From Amycolatopsis coloradensis (lineage in GTDB: Bacteria; Actinomycetota; Actinomycetes; Mycobacteriales; Pseudonocardiaceae), in NCBI RefSeq assembly GCF_037997115.1, contig NZ_CP150484.1, forward strand, positions 5,637,030 to 5,700,660: a stretch of DNA of 63,631 nucleotides, in the 5' to 3' direction. A program made the translations under genes and the position numbers. The notes beneath the pieces are model-generated. The model was not told where the DNA came from and did no database searches. It was given only the letters and a program-made list of their open reading frames with translations. Position 1 is the stretch's first letter. Every line of letters starts with the position of its first letter. Of the stretch, positions 25,837-34,528 are shown piece by piece.

Positions 25837-25876
25837 GCGCAATAGTTGGCCCTGTACGACAGGAGATTCGGCACCC

Positions 25877-26923
25877 GTGACCCCACATCGGCGCTCACTG
25901 CGGCACCCCCTCGCCGCCACCGCCGCCCTCATGATCCTCGGCTTCGGCACGCTCCCCGCGAGCGCGCAACCGGCGCCGGACGGCCAGGATCCGATGCGGC
26001 GCTACCAGGAACTCGGCACCCAGGCGGCCAAGGCCGACGAGGATCTGCAGGAATCCCAGGACCGGTTGAAGACCCGCGAGAGCGAACGCGACCAGGCCAC
26101 GGCCGCCCTCGGCCGCGCCGACGGCGATCTCACACACGCTCGGTCGGCGATCGATCGCTTCCGGCCGCAGGTCGAGGCGATCGCGCGGTCCGCGATGAGC
26201 GGCGAGCGCCTCGGCAACGCCGTCCTGCTGCTCGACAGCGGCAGCAGGCAGGAGTTCCTCGACCGCTCCTCCGCGCTGTCGGTCCTGGCCGGGGAGAAGG
26301 CCAAGGCGTTGAACGGCCTGCGCGACGCGCTCGCCAAGGCACAGACCGCGCGCGCGACGGCGGAGGACGCGCGGGAAATGGCCCAGCTCGCCGCCAACGA
26401 CGCGACCTTGGCGCTGGACCAGGTCCGCACCCGCAAGAAGGACCTCGACGACCAGATCGCCAAGGTGCGGGAAGCTCTCGGACAGCTACCCGCCGCCGAC
26501 AAGGCGAAACTCGGCAAGGTCCAGGACAAGGGCTCTTACCTCGGCCCTCCCGGCGCCGCGAACGACGCGCTGCAGGCGGCACTGTCCAAACGGGGCTCGC
26601 AGTACGAATGGGGGGCCACCGGGCCGAGCGAATTCGACTGCTCGGGCCTGACGTCGTGGGCGTACAAGCAGGCGGGGATCTCGCTTCCGCGCACCAGCCG
26701 CCAGCAGTACACCGTGGGGAAGGCCGTCGCGTTGGACGCGCTCGTCCCTGGCGATCTCGTCTTCTACGACGACGGCACCGGCGACCCGGGAGCCATCCAC
26801 CACGTCGGCATGTACGTCGGCGGCGGCAAGATGGTCGACGCGCCCACCGAGGGCCAGCTGGTCGACGTCCGTTCGGTCAAGGGCGACGGGCATCTGATGG
26901 GCGCGCGGCGCATCGTCGGCTGA
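25877..26923 (+). CDS. Secreted NlpC/P60 peptidoglycan hydrolase with coiled coil
   Basis: Exported cell-wall endopeptidase of 348 residues in the RipA/Cgl style. A signal peptide (ending ASAQPAP near residue 35) is followed by a long coiled coil (about 50-210) and a C-terminal NlpC/P60 domain with catalytic Cys in EFDCSGLTSW, His in AIHHVGMYVG and the third polar residue near MVDAPTEG. It cleaves stem peptides, the coiled coil often keeping the enzyme inactive until cell division. The GTG at 25877 follows AGGAGA by ten bases. BlaI and M56 genes follow on the same strand, which suggests regulation by cell-wall damage. Confidence 0.9.
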   Translation: MTPHRRSLRHPLAATAALMILGFGTLPASAQPAPDGQDPMRRYQELGTQAAKADEDLQESQDRLKTRESERDQATAALGRADGDLTHARSAIDRFRPQVEAIARSAMSGERLGNAVLLLDSGSRQEFLDRSSALSVLAGEKAKALNGLRDALAKAQTARATAEDAREMAQLAANDATLALDQVRTRKKDLDDQIAKVREALGQLPAADKAKLGKVQDKGSYLGPPGAANDALQAALSKRGSQYEWGATGPSEFDCSGLTSWAYKQAGISLPRTSRQQYTVGKAVALDALVPGDLVFYDDGTGDPGAIHHVGMYVGGGKMVDAPTEGQLVDVRSVKGDGHLMGARRIVG

Positions 26924-26960
26924 GCCGGAGCGGCACAGCGTCCTTCCCGGCGGAGGTGTC

Positions 26961-27323
26961 ATGCAACGGCTGGGCGAACTCGAAGCGTCGGTGATGGACG
27001 TGCTCTGGGACGCGGGGGAACCCTTGCGGGTGCGCCAGGTTCTCGAGGCGATCAACCGGGATCGCGACCTCGCCTACACCACCGTGATGACGGTGCTGGA
27101 CAACCTGCACCGCAAGGAATGGGTCGAGCGCGAAATGGAGAATCGCGCGTACCGCTATCGCGCCGTGGCGACCCGCGAGGAGACCACCGCGCAAAGCCTG
27201 CGGGAAATCCTCGACGCCTCGGACGACCGGGAGTCGGTGCTGCTGCATTTCGCGCGCTCGGTCTCCGAAGAGGAGTCGGACATCCTGCGGCGGGCCCTGC
27301 GACGGAAGCCCGGCAAGCGATGA
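26961..27323 (+). CDS. BlaI/MecI/CopY family transcriptional repressor
   Basis: Winged-helix repressor of 120 residues. The N-terminal DNA-binding domain (LGELEASVMDVLWDAGEPLR and TTVMTVLDNLHRKEWVERE) is typical, and the C-terminal part is the dimer arm. In the BlaI-BlaR system a membrane M56 protease inactivates the repressor when beta-lactams or cell-wall stress are sensed. Here the partner M56 gene overlaps the stop codon (ATGA) but is frameshifted, so the switch may be stuck or may depend on another protease. GGCGGAGG lies before the ATG. Confidence 0.92.
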   Translation: MQRLGELEASVMDVLWDAGEPLRVRQVLEAINRDRDLAYTTVMTVLDNLHRKEWVEREMENRAYRYRAVATREETTAQSLREILDASDDRESVLLHFARSVSEEESDILRRALRRKPGKR

Positions 27324-28227
27324 TCCTGGCGGCGGTGCTCCTGTTCGGCGTGGTGGTGATCGGCTGGTGCTCACCCCGGCTGCTCGGCAGGCTGACCGCA
27401 GGCGGGATCAGCCCCGGCACGGCGCTCGCGTGGTGGCTGCTGACCGCGCTCGGCGTCCTCGTCGGCGCCCTCGGCGCCGTCCTGCTCCTCGTCCTGCCGG
27501 ACCACGGGCCCGCCGGGGCCATCACCCGGATCCTTCACGAGTGCTGGGCGGCCGTCGGCCACAGCGGTCTTCCCGGCCTCGATCCACTCGCCGGCACTTT
27601 CGCGGGCACCGCCGTCGCGATCGCGGCGGCCGGCTCGCCGTGTCCACCGCCCGGCGCCGGAAACGCAGCACGCTGCTGCACCGGCGCCATCTCGACGTGC
27701 TCCGGTTGTCCGGCGCCCGGCCGGGGCCGACGCTGTGGCTGCCCGACGACCGTCCGATCGCCTACAGCCTCGGCGGCCGCGACGGCCTGATCGTCGCGAG
27801 CCACGGCCTCGCGGGCAGGCTCTCACCCCGCGAACTCGACGCGGTGCTGGCCCACGAACGCGCTCATCTGCGCGGAAGGCACCACCTTCTGACCGGATGC
27901 GCCGAAACCCTCGGCCGCGTACTGCGGTTCGTCCCGCTCATGCGCGAACTCCCCGGCGCGGTCCGGCTGCTCGTCGAACTGGCCGCCGACCGGGCGGCCG
28001 CTGCCGGGCACGGACCGGAGACCGTGCGTTCGGCACTGCTGTCGATCCACGCGGCCGGCGGCGGTGACACCGCGCTCCGATTGCGCTGGCTGGCCCGGCA
28101 CGCGAGCCGACCGGCGCGCTTCCCGGAACGGGTGCGAGCCATCGCGGGCGGAGCGCTGGCGTTGTTCGCCGCGCCCGTGCTCACCGTCGGCCTGATGTTC
28201 ACGGCGGGCCTCGTTTCCTGCTGGTGA
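27320..28227 (+). pseudogene. M56 (BlaR1-like) membrane metallopeptidase, frameshifted
   Basis: The start ATG at 27320 overlaps the BlaI stop and gives membrane segments LAAVLLFGVVVIGWC and WWLLTALGVLVGALGAVLLL. Near 27627-27640 the frame must change to continue with LAVSTARRRKRSTLLHRRHL and the zinc site LAHERAHLRGRHHLL, and ends with a last membrane segment AGGALALFAAPVLTVGLMF. The zinc HExxH motif is intact in the second frame. A one-base event in the GCGGCGGCCGGCTCGCC run could be a real mutation or a sequencing error. If real, the product stops early and lacks its protease site. Confidence 0.8.
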
Positions 28228-28546
28228 AAGAAACGCGTTCGTCACGGATGCGGGCGAACGGGTTCAGCGCGGACACCATCAGGTGATCTGCACTTTTCGG
28301 CCTGGGAAGCCCCTTTCCCGAACGGGTGTATGAACGTCGCTGAGCGTCGTTCGCCGGTCGGCGGATCGGGGACGGCAAATCATGCAATCTCCACTCACAC
28401 GAGTGAGGAGCCGCCATTCCGCTGAGCCGGAAAGGCGAATTCCCAGCGCTACTCAGTTGGCGGCATTCGGCCGGTGTCCGCCTGTCGTAACGTCGATCAA
28501 GGAACGCTTCTCCCGCAACGAATTCCGTGAACCCATGGAGGTTTTC
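28228..28546. other. Intergenic region before the streptogrisin-like protease
   Basis: No gene seen. It holds a small dyad CTCAC-ACGA-GTGAG near 28396-28409 of unknown meaning and the leader of the protease gene, with GGAGG at 28537-28541. Confidence 0.4.
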
Positions 28547-29641
28547 GTGATCCGACGTCCTCTGCGCACCCTGACCGTCCTGATCGGCGCGGCGGCAGCC
28601 GTCACCGCCTTCGCGGCACCGGCTTCCGCCGCGACATCGGTGCTGAACGAAACGGCGGGCACGGCCACGGTGGCCGCCGCCCAGCAGGATCTCGGCACCT
28701 CGCTCGGCGCCGCGTTCGCCGGGTCCTGGCTGGACGCCACGACCGGTGAACTGATCGTCGGTACCACCGACGCGAGCCGGTCTTCCCGAATCCGCGCCGC
28801 GGGCGCGATCCCGAAGGTACTGCGGCACAGCGCCGCCGAACTGCGGCAGATCCAGTCCACATTGGACAACAGAACCGCGGGCCTGCCTCGCTCGGTCGCC
28901 GGCTGGTACGTCGACGTGTCGTCGAACGACGTCGTGGTCAGTGTGGTGGGCGGCGATCCCGCCGGACTGGCGTGGGCCACCTCCGCCGGGGTCCCGGTCC
29001 GGGTGGAACACGTGAAGAGCGCGCCGCGGCCGTTGTGGAGCGTGATCGGCGGGCAAGGCCTGTACTTCAGCGGCGGTGCCTGCTCGGTCGGGTTCACCGC
29101 CTACGACGACGACGATCATTACGTGATCACCGCGGGCCACTGCACCGAACTCGGCGGCACCGTGCGCGGCGCCGGGGGCACGATCGGCAAGGTCGCGAGG
29201 TCTTCCTTCCCCGGCAACGACTACGGGACGGTCAAGGTGGCACACTCCGACGTCTCGACCCCGCCGCGGGTCGACCGGTACGAGGACGGGTCCGACGTGC
29301 GGATCGAGGGCGCCGACGTGGTCGGCGTCGGCGGCCGGGTCTGCCGGTCCGGGATCACCACCCACTGGCACTGCGGGCGGGTCGAAGCGCTGGACCGGAC
29401 GGTGAACTACGGCAACGGGAACATCGTGCGGGGCCTCACCCAGACCGACGCCTGCGCCGAACCGGGCGACTCCGGTGGCTCGTTCGTCAGCCGCCCCTCG
29501 TCGGGCTCCGGCACGAAACTCGTGCAGGCACAGGGCATGACCTCGGGCGGTTCCGGTGACTGCGCCGAGGGCGGCACCACGTTCTTCCAGCCTGTCAAGG
29601 AGGTGCTCGACCGCTACGACCTGACGCTCGAAAAGGACTGA
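28547..29641 (+). CDS. Secreted streptogrisin/alpha-lytic-type serine protease with propeptide
   Basis: Exported S1-family endopeptidase of 364 residues made as a pre-pro-enzyme. The signal peptide ends APASAAT (about 30), a propeptide of about 145 residues follows (LGTSLGAAFAGSWLD, then LRQIQSTLDNRTAGLP), and the mature enzyme starts near VIGGQGLYFSGGAC. The triad is His in TAGHC, Asp in NDYGTVKV and Ser in GDSGGS. The propeptide acts as a folding chaperone in this family. The GTG at 28547 follows GGAGG by five bases; an ATG at 28535 precedes the Shine-Dalgarno. The 3' end overlaps a convergent small gene by 28 bases. Confidence 0.92.
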   Translation: MIRRPLRTLTVLIGAAAAVTAFAAPASAATSVLNETAGTATVAAAQQDLGTSLGAAFAGSWLDATTGELIVGTTDASRSSRIRAAGAIPKVLRHSAAELRQIQSTLDNRTAGLPRSVAGWYVDVSSNDVVVSVVGGDPAGLAWATSAGVPVRVEHVKSAPRPLWSVIGGQGLYFSGGACSVGFTAYDDDDHYVITAGHCTELGGTVRGAGGTIGKVARSSFPGNDYGTVKVAHSDVSTPPRVDRYEDGSDVRIEGADVVGVGGRVCRSGITTHWHCGRVEALDRTVNYGNGNIVRGLTQTDACAEPGDSGGSFVSRPSSGSGTKLVQAQGMTSGGSGDCAEGGTTFFQPVKEVLDRYDLTLEKD

Positions 29642-30015
29642 TCTCCCGTGGCGAGGGGCGGCCGTCCCTTGATCAGGACGGCGAGTTCACCCGCCTCGAC
29701 GACCAGGGTCTCGATCTCGGCCCAGCGGCGGCGGACTCGCTCGTGATCGGACACCAGCGTGCCGGAAACCATGCCCAGGAACAGGTTCGCGTCCGTTCCG
29801 ACCTCCGCCAGCCGCAGGAAGGGACGACGGTCTTCTTCGGTTCCCGCCCCGTGCTCCGCGGCCCACTCACGGGCTCGCATCCCGGCGTCGTGGCAGGCGT
29901 CGACGAGGAGGGTCCGGATCTCCTCCGGCCGGTTCCCCGGGCTCGCGGGAGGTTTCCCCATCAGCGGGAAGATGTTCCAGGCCACCGACAGCAGGCAGTC
30001 GGCCACTTCGTCCAT
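29614..30015 (-). CDS. Hypothetical cytoplasmic protein
   Basis: 133 residues without signal or membrane segments, family not recognised. It appears all-helical (EVADCLLSVAWNIFPLMG, EEIRTLLVDACHDAGMRARE, RVRRRWAEIETLVVEAGEL). The ATG at 30015 is chosen because the open frame upstream runs into the repeat cluster; a GTG five codons earlier is also possible. The gene overlaps the end of the protease gene in the opposite orientation. Confidence 0.55.
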   Translation of the reverse strand: MDEVADCLLSVAWNIFPLMGKPPASPGNRPEEIRTLLVDACHDAGMRAREWAAEHGAGTEEDRRPFLRLAEVGTDANLFLGMVSGTLVSDHERVRRRWAEIETLVVEAGELAVLIKGRPPLATGDQSFSSVRS

Positions 30016-30125
30016 CGACTCCACGTCCACCGGGCGAGTGTTCCGGCCCGTGCGTCCTGCCAGGCGCAATGACGCGCACGACGGGCAGGTTCGACCCGAT
30101 CGGGTGGAACCCACCTGTCGGACCT

Positions 30126-30276
30126 CACGTGATTGGGCGGACGACACGCGTGATCCGGCGGACGACACGCGTGACTGGATGGACGACACAACCGTGGCCG
30201 GGTTCAGCGCGAGAGCCGTCCGCGCAATCACGCGTGTCGTCCATCTGATCACGCGTGTCGTCCATCTGATCACGCG
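30126..30276. repeat. Repeat cluster, family D copy 2 (three direct and inverted units)
   Basis: Units with the core GGACGACACGCGTGA occur three times in direct order (to 30189), then as inverted units containing GTGTCGTCCATCTGATCACG (30230-30276), so the whole cluster can fold on itself. One unit is identical over 21 bases to the copy at 158-178. It fills the gap between two genes. Confidence 0.65.
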
Positions 30277-30314
30277 AAAGCGCCATTCCAGTAGGTACTT
30301 AAGACACTCTGGGC

Positions 30315-31427
30315 CTAATCGTCCTTACCGCTCACGAGGCTCGGTTCGGCCGGCTCGTCGAGTTCGCGCACGTCGGCCATCCGCAGGCCGGCGATCAGCC
30401 CGGACAGTCCCTGGTGACCTTCGGGCCGGAAGGCGAGGATCCCGCTGGCGAAGAACAACAGGTTCGCCAGCGGCTCGAACCCGCCGTTGACCACCGACGC
30501 CAAGGTCAGCAGCGTGAAATAACCGCCGGAACCGGCCAGGAACCGCACGACCGTCCGCCACAGGGCGGGCTTCCCGCCGTCCGGGCCGGCGGGGCGCAGC
30601 AGCACGACCCGCTGGCCGAAGCTGGCGCCGTTGCCGGCTACGGGAATGACGAACAACAGGAGCAGAGCCGGCAGGAACGTGCCGATCAGTGCGGTCACCA
30701 CGGTGTTCGGTTCACCGGCGAGCAGGGTCGTCACGATGCCGACGGTGGTGCCGAGCAGGACGACCGACACGACGTCGACGGCCATCCCGAGAAGGCGGCG
30801 GCGCGCGGTGACCGGCCGCGGCGTTCCCGGCGGCGCGGACGGCTCGTTGCCCGGCAACAGCCGCAACAGCGGGGCGAGGCCGAAGCCGACGGCGGCACCG
30901 AGGGTGTTGGTCAGCAGGTCGTCGACGTCGGCCAGCCGGTACGGACACTCGAACAGGAACCAGACCCCGGTCAGCTGCGTGCACTCGATGAACAACGAGA
31001 CCGCGAAGCCGATCGCGACGGTGGCCGCGAAGCCGCGCCCGAAGAGGTGCCGTACGAACATCCCCAGCGGCACGAACAAGGCGACGTTGAACACCGCCTG
31101 CTGGACGGCGGGATTGCGCAGGAACGCCCGCAGGCCGGCCCCGGTCTGTTCGCGACGGACGTCGGCGACGAACTGGAACGGGCGCAGTTGCAGGTGACTG
31201 GACGCGTGCTCGGCACACCACGCCGCCGTCGTGTCCGGGATGGGGAGCAACGTGTACGTCCACAGGGACATGGCGTAGACCAGGAACCCGAACACCAGCA
31301 GGACCCGCCAGAGCCCGAGCTCCCCGCGGCGCCGGTAACTCGCGGCGATGTACGGGACGGCCAGGAGGCCCGCTAGCACGAAACCCGCGAACACCGCGAT
31401 GACCGCGGAGATGGTCGGATCAGTCAC
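30315..31427 (-). CDS. VanZ domain and RDD domain fusion membrane protein
   Basis: Membrane protein of 370 residues. The N-terminal half is a VanZ-like domain (about 45-190) with LFVPLGMFVRHLFGRGF and the acidic-aromatic LFIECTQLTG and DVDDLLTNTLGA motifs. The C-terminal half is an RDD domain (about 210-340, beginning RRLLGMAVDVVSV, with GNGASFGQRVV). VanZ gives low-level teicoplanin resistance in enterococci by an unknown route; RDD proteins are thought to be transport related. The stop at 30315 lies beside the repeat cluster. Its start overlaps the previous gene by eight bases. Confidence 0.88.
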   Translation of the reverse strand: MTDPTISAVIAVFAGFVLAGLLAVPYIAASYRRRGELGLWRVLLVFGFLVYAMSLWTYTLLPIPDTTAAWCAEHASSHLQLRPFQFVADVRREQTGAGLRAFLRNPAVQQAVFNVALFVPLGMFVRHLFGRGFAATVAIGFAVSLFIECTQLTGVWFLFECPYRLADVDDLLTNTLGAAVGFGLAPLLRLLPGNEPSAPPGTPRPVTARRRLLGMAVDVVSVVLLGTTVGIVTTLLAGEPNTVVTALIGTFLPALLLLFVIPVAGNGASFGQRVVLLRPAGPDGGKPALWRTVVRFLAGSGGYFTLLTLASVVNGGFEPLANLLFFASGILAFRPEGHQGLSGLIAGLRMADVRELDEPAEPSLVSGKDD

Positions 31428-31725
31428 TCGCGGAAGCTAACAACGCGCGCTCCGGCGCACCCGTCACACCACCTGGCCGGGTGACGGAGTCGGCCGGGGC
31501 GAGGGTGCGCTGATGCGCGAGCGCGGCGATGGCGAAGGTCAGATGGACGACGACCCAGTTGCGGTCTTCGCGATGGACCCGCTGCAGCAGGTCGAGAGAA
31601 GCGTCGCCCGGCGTACGTCCCTGACGGCAGGCGTCGATGAACGCCTGGGTCAGTTCGTCGACGTTCCTCCGGAACTCCGCGAAGGTGTCGGAGGGCTGGG
31701 CGTTGGTGCAGAAATCCACGGTCAC
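31420..31725 (-). CDS. Hypothetical protein translationally coupled to VanZ-RDD
   Basis: About 101 residues, helical and cytoplasmic (FAEFRRNVDELTQAFIDACR, LLQRVHREDRNWVVVHLTF). No family recognised. The GTG at 31725 is preferred; an ATG at 31782 would add 19 residues without homology cues. It overlaps the start of the VanZ-RDD gene by eight bases, so the pair is probably one operon. Confidence 0.6.
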   Translation of the reverse strand: MTVDFCTNAQPSDTFAEFRRNVDELTQAFIDACRQGRTPGDASLDLLQRVHREDRNWVVVHLTFAIAALAHQRTLAPADSVTRPGGVTGAPERALLASASD

Positions 31726-31820
31726 GTTACAGAGCGTTCCATAGCGCGACACAAAGTTACGAACTGGCGCAGCCCGAATCACTCACGTGAGGTAGACCTC
31801 GCGCAAATCTGTGCTCTGCG

Positions 31821-31985
31821 TCACGCCGAAGCGAGCCCAGCGGGCAGCCGGCGTTCCCGTTCGGCCGCCTTCGTCCGGCGGGTGACCGGGAAGCGCTGAT
31901 CGAGTTCGACCAGCAGCGGGCTCGCCGCCATCAGTGCCAGAAGGGCGAGCCCGGCGTATGCGCCCAGAGTCGCGATGATCGTCAT
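31821..31985 (-). CDS. Small single-pass membrane protein (54 residues)
   Basis: Starts MTIIATLGAYAGLALLALMA, one membrane helix, followed by a positively charged tail (RRTKAAERERR). GAGGAGG lies eight bases before the ATG, a stronger Shine-Dalgarno than most genes here, so I regard it as a real gene although it is short. Function unknown. It follows the SIS regulator gene on the same strand, 80 bases downstream. Confidence 0.55.
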   Translation of the reverse strand: MTIIATLGAYAGLALLALMAASPLLVELDQRFPVTRRTKAAERERRLPAGLASA

Positions 31986-32065
31986 TTCGGCCTCCTCGGT
32001 CCCCGTGCCGCCTGTTCCGGCGGCCTGGAACCAGGATCGCCTCCCCGCGGGGGGCGGCGGATCGG

Positions 32066-32992
32066 TCATCCGGCGGAGACGCCTCGACCGGTCGGCCTTT
32101 TCGGCACTGTCCGATCGGCCGATCCCGGGCGGCGGTGCAGCAGGTCGAACCGCGACCACATGGCCTCGGCCGCCTCGATGGACTCGCCGGTGCGGACGGG
32201 ATCGACGGCGGCGAGTTGCGCGACGATCGCCTGCACCAGGCTCATTCCCGCGGTCAGCGACGGGAAGAAGGTCACGCCCTCGGCGGGCACCATCAGCACC
32301 TGTTCGACCGCGGCCGCCAGCGCGGGACTGGCCGCGTCGGTGATGGCGAAGGCACGCGCTCCCCTGGCCTTGGCCTCGTTCGCGGCGAGCACCGTGCTCT
32401 CGTACAGCCGCCAGAAGCTGATCGCGATGAGGACGTCCTCGGATGTCAGTTTCGCCGTGGCGTTGGCGAGTTCGGCGTCGCCTGCCGTGATGGCGTGGAC
32501 GTCGTATCCGGCGAGCCGGGCGTTGTGCGCGAACGCGATCCCGACCGCGGCGTAGCTGCCGTCGGCGATCACGACCGTGCGGCGCGCCCCGGCGACGGCC
32601 TCCGCGACGTTGCGGATCTCGTCCTCGGCGACGCGCCGGTTGAGCAGAGCGAGGCTGTCGAGGTCGCGGCGCAGCGACGCCGAACCCGGCGAGTCGACGT
32701 CCCGGTGTTCCTCGGCCACCTGCGGCGCGCTCAGCGACGACATGTACCGCGCCCGCAACTCCTGTTGCAGCGCCGGCCAGCCGGCGAAACCCAGCGCCTG
32801 GGCCGTACGGGTAACGGTGGCGACGTTGACCCCGGCGAGCTGGGCGAGTTCGGCCGTCGAGCCGAACGACGCCCGGCGCGGTTGCGAGACCAGCACTTCG
32901 AGCACAGCGGCCGCCTTCGGCCGCAGGCCGCGCTCCGGTGCGCGGTCCCGAAGCCACGCCTCGAAACCGTCGTCGGTTCCCGTCCCAGTCAC
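32066..32992 (-). CDS. RpiR/MurR family regulator (HTH plus SIS domain)
   Basis: DNA-binding regulator of 308 residues. An N-terminal RpiR helix-turn-helix (about 20-95, with TAELAQLAGVNVATVTRTAQ) is followed by a sugar-isomerase-like SIS domain (about 125-260, with TVVIADGSYAAVGIAFAHN and LIAISFWRLYESTV) that usually binds a phosphosugar or related metabolite. The GTG at 32992 is better placed after GGAGGG than the one six bases upstream. It is divergent from the MFS-GAF-amidohydrolase operon (144-base gap) and probably controls it. Because that operon has no sugar enzyme, the ligand could be unusual. Confidence 0.9.
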   Translation of the reverse strand: MTGTGTDDGFEAWLRDRAPERGLRPKAAAVLEVLVSQPRRASFGSTAELAQLAGVNVATVTRTAQALGFAGWPALQQELRARYMSSLSAPQVAEEHRDVDSPGSASLRRDLDSLALLNRRVAEDEIRNVAEAVAGARRTVVIADGSYAAVGIAFAHNARLAGYDVHAITAGDAELANATAKLTSEDVLIAISFWRLYESTVLAANEAKARGARAFAITDAASPALAAAVEQVLMVPAEGVTFFPSLTAGMSLVQAIVAQLAAVDPVRTGESIEAAEAMWSRFDLLHRRPGSADRTVPKRPTGRGVSAG

Positions 32993-33136
32993 GCGCACCC
33001 TCCCTCGACGGCGTCACGGTAACGCATCGTGCCCGGCGAACCACTTGCAACAACCATTGCAGTTTTGCCAAAACGCAGTATACGTTGTCCGCACTCTCGT
33101 CTCTCCTAGTCGCCCGAACCACGGAAGGCGTTCCCC

Positions 33137-34528
33137 ATGACGCTTCTGGCACGACTGGACCGGCTCCCGCTGAGCCGTCCCCATTACAAACTCCTGCTCA
33201 TCGGCGGGCTCGGTTACACCTTCGACGGAATGGACTCCGCCGTCGTCGCCTTCCTCCTTCCGAGCGCGAAAGCCGCCTGGGGCCTCGACAACGGCCAGCT
33301 CGGGTTGATCGGTTCGGCGACGCCGTTCGGCTTCCTCTTCGGCGCGATCGCCGCCGGGCTGCTGGGCGACCGCATCGGCCGCAAGAAGGTCATGATGTAC
33401 GCGCTGGCCTTCTACGCGGTGTTCTCGGTGGTCGCCGCCTTCTCCCCCAACTACGAGGTCTTCCTGGGCGCCCGGGTGCTGGCCGGGGCAGGCGCGGGAG
33501 CCGAAAGCGCCATCATCGCGCCGTTCCTGTCGGAGTTCGTCCCCGCCAAACGCCGCGGCTGGTTCGTCGGCGCGCTGGCCGGGTTCTTCTCGTTCGGGTT
33601 CGTCGCCGCCGCGCTGATCGGGCGGTTCGTCGTCCCGACGGTGCCGGAGGGCTGGCGGGTCGCGCAGCTGATCACCGCGCTGCCGATCGTCATGCTGCTG
33701 TGGTGGCGCCGTTCGCTGCCGGAATCACCGAGGTTCCTGGTCGCGAACGGGCGTCATGCCGAGGCCGAAAAGATCGTCGCGAAGCTGGAGCGGGACGTCG
33801 AAAAAGCGACGGGGCAAGCACTTCCCGCCGTCGCGGCGGCCGACGCCCAGCCCGCGACGGAGACCCCCAAGGTCAATCTCCTCAGCGCGCTGAAGTTCTT
33901 GTGGAGCCCGGCGATGGCTCGCCGCACCGCGGTGATCTGGACCGTGTGGTTCGTGATCACGTTCTCCTACTACGGTTTCTTCTCCTGGATCCCGACGCTG
34001 CTCGTCGAGCGCGGCATCACGGTGACCAAGAGCTTCGAGTTCTCGATCATCATCTACCTGGCGCAGATCCCCGGATACTTCTCCGCCGCGTGGCTGTCGG
34101 AACGGCTCGACCGCAAGCACACCATCGCGTTGTACCTCGCGGGCTCCGCGGTGAGCGCGTTCTGGCTGAGCCAGATGGACGCGCCGTGGTCGATCACCCT
34201 CGCCGGGGCGGTGCTGTCGTTCTTCCTCAACGGCACCTACGCCGGCGTGTACTCCTACACCCCCGAGGTGTTCCCGACCTGGATCCGCGCCAGCGGGACC
34301 GGGCTGTCCAGCGCGTTCGGCCGGGTGGGCAGCATCCTCGCCCCGACCATCATCGGCCTGTCCGCGGCGAGCCTCGGCTTCGCCGGCGTCTTCGGCCTCA
34401 CCACCGCCGTCCTGGCGGCCGGGGTGGTGTGCGTGGTCGTGTTCGGCCTGTCCACCGCCGGCCGTTCCCTGGAAGAACTGACCGAACACGGCGCGCCCGT
34501 GAAGACCGCCAAGGAGATGACCAAGTGA
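33137..34528 (+). CDS. MFS transporter (metabolite/H+ symporter type)
   Basis: Membrane carrier of 463 residues with 12 hydrophobic segments. The loop 2-3 motif GDRIGRKKVMM and the segment GYTFDGMDSAVVAFLLPSA near the N-terminus suggest the sugar/aromatic-acid symporter branch. It should import the substrate of the downstream amidohydrolase. Its last four bases overlap the start of the GAF-domain gene. Regulation by the divergent RpiR-type protein is likely. Confidence 0.9.
   Translation: MTLLARLDRLPLSRPHYKLLLIGGLGYTFDGMDSAVVAFLLPSAKAAWGLDNGQLGLIGSATPFGFLFGAIAAGLLGDRIGRKKVMMYALAFYAVFSVVAAFSPNYEVFLGARVLAGAGAGAESAIIAPFLSEFVPAKRRGWFVGALAGFFSFGFVAAALIGRFVVPTVPEGWRVAQLITALPIVMLLWWRRSLPESPRFLVANGRHAEAEKIVAKLERDVEKATGQALPAVAAADAQPATETPKVNLLSALKFLWSPAMARRTAVIWTVWFVITFSYYGFFSWIPTLLVERGITVTKSFEFSIIIYLAQIPGYFSAAWLSERLDRKHTIALYLAGSAVSAFWLSQMDAPWSITLAGAVLSFFLNGTYAGVYSYTPEVFPTWIRASGTGLSSAFGRVGSILAPTIIGLSAASLGFAGVFGLTTAVLAAGVVCVVVFGLSTAGRSLEELTEHGAPVKTAKEMTK

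Noticed and set aside
30126..30276. CRISPR-like array of repeated 20-base units
   Set aside because: Units follow one another with almost no spacer and then invert; there are no constant-length unique spacers and no cas genes.
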